NCBI GenBank assembly: GCA_934339215.1 | Contig: CAKRHU010000104.1 | Coordinates: 1-6,145 of the forward strand | Length of the DNA: 6,145 bases | Reading direction: 5' to 3' | Source: an uncultured Lacticaseibacillus sp. | GTDB taxonomy: Bacteria; Bacillota; Bacilli; Lactobacillales; Lactobacillaceae | Shown here: positions 6,131 to 6,145 of the stretch, piece by piece | Position numbering within the stretch: position 1 is the first letter of the stretch | How the letters are laid out: each line of letters starts with the position of its first letter | Made by a program: the position numbers and the translations under genes | The notes under the pieces: generated by a model | The model's database searches: none | Told to the model about the DNA's origin: nothing | Seen by the model: only the letters and a program-made list of their open reading frames with translations

Positions 6131-6145
6131 TCAACAGTTGCCAAA

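Overview
The window looks like chromosomal DNA of a lactic acid bacterium, most likely the Lacticaseibacillus casei/paracasei/rhamnosus group. This is inferred from protein style, moderate GC content, strong AGGAGG-type ribosome binding sites and typical Firmicutes hairpin-plus-T terminators; no marker gene fixes the species.

Left part (1-3850) is a beta-glucoside utilisation cluster on the + strand. It holds the 3' part of a lactose/cellobiose-family PTS membrane subunit EIIC (start outside the window), a GH1 6-phospho-beta-glucosidase and a ROK-family sugar kinase without the usual ROK zinc motif. EIIC imports and phosphorylates a beta-disaccharide and the GH1 enzyme splits the 6-phospho product. 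The ROK kinase could phosphorylate the released glucose, or could itself be a beta-glucoside kinase. A structured hairpin separates EIIC from GH1 and a clear intrinsic terminator separates GH1 from the kinase, so expression is probably stepped. A small two-helix membrane protein resembling DUF2812 (3852-4337) is coupled to the kinase gene.

Middle part (4337-5647): directly after that stop codon lies a 14-bp perfect palindrome that is the core of the ParB-binding parS sequence, abutting an intrinsic terminator. Next comes a promoter with the hallmarks of MerR-family control (19-bp spacer filled by a CCTTGG/CCAAGG inverted repeat). It drives an unlisted 41-codon membrane-peptide ORF that overlaps a zinc-dependent medium-chain dehydrogenase.

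Right part (5648-6145) is on the - strand: a small multidrug resistance protein with the residue signature of guanidinium exporters (Gdx). Its gene converges on the dehydrogenase and shares a bidirectional terminator with it. It has its own extended -10 promoter and a leader of about 100 nt containing two abutting hairpins, the second being an intrinsic terminator just before the ribosome binding site. That leader does not look like guanidine riboswitch classes I-III and is the best candidate here for an undescribed regulatory RNA. The parS-like site and the MerR-type promoter are the other main points of interest.
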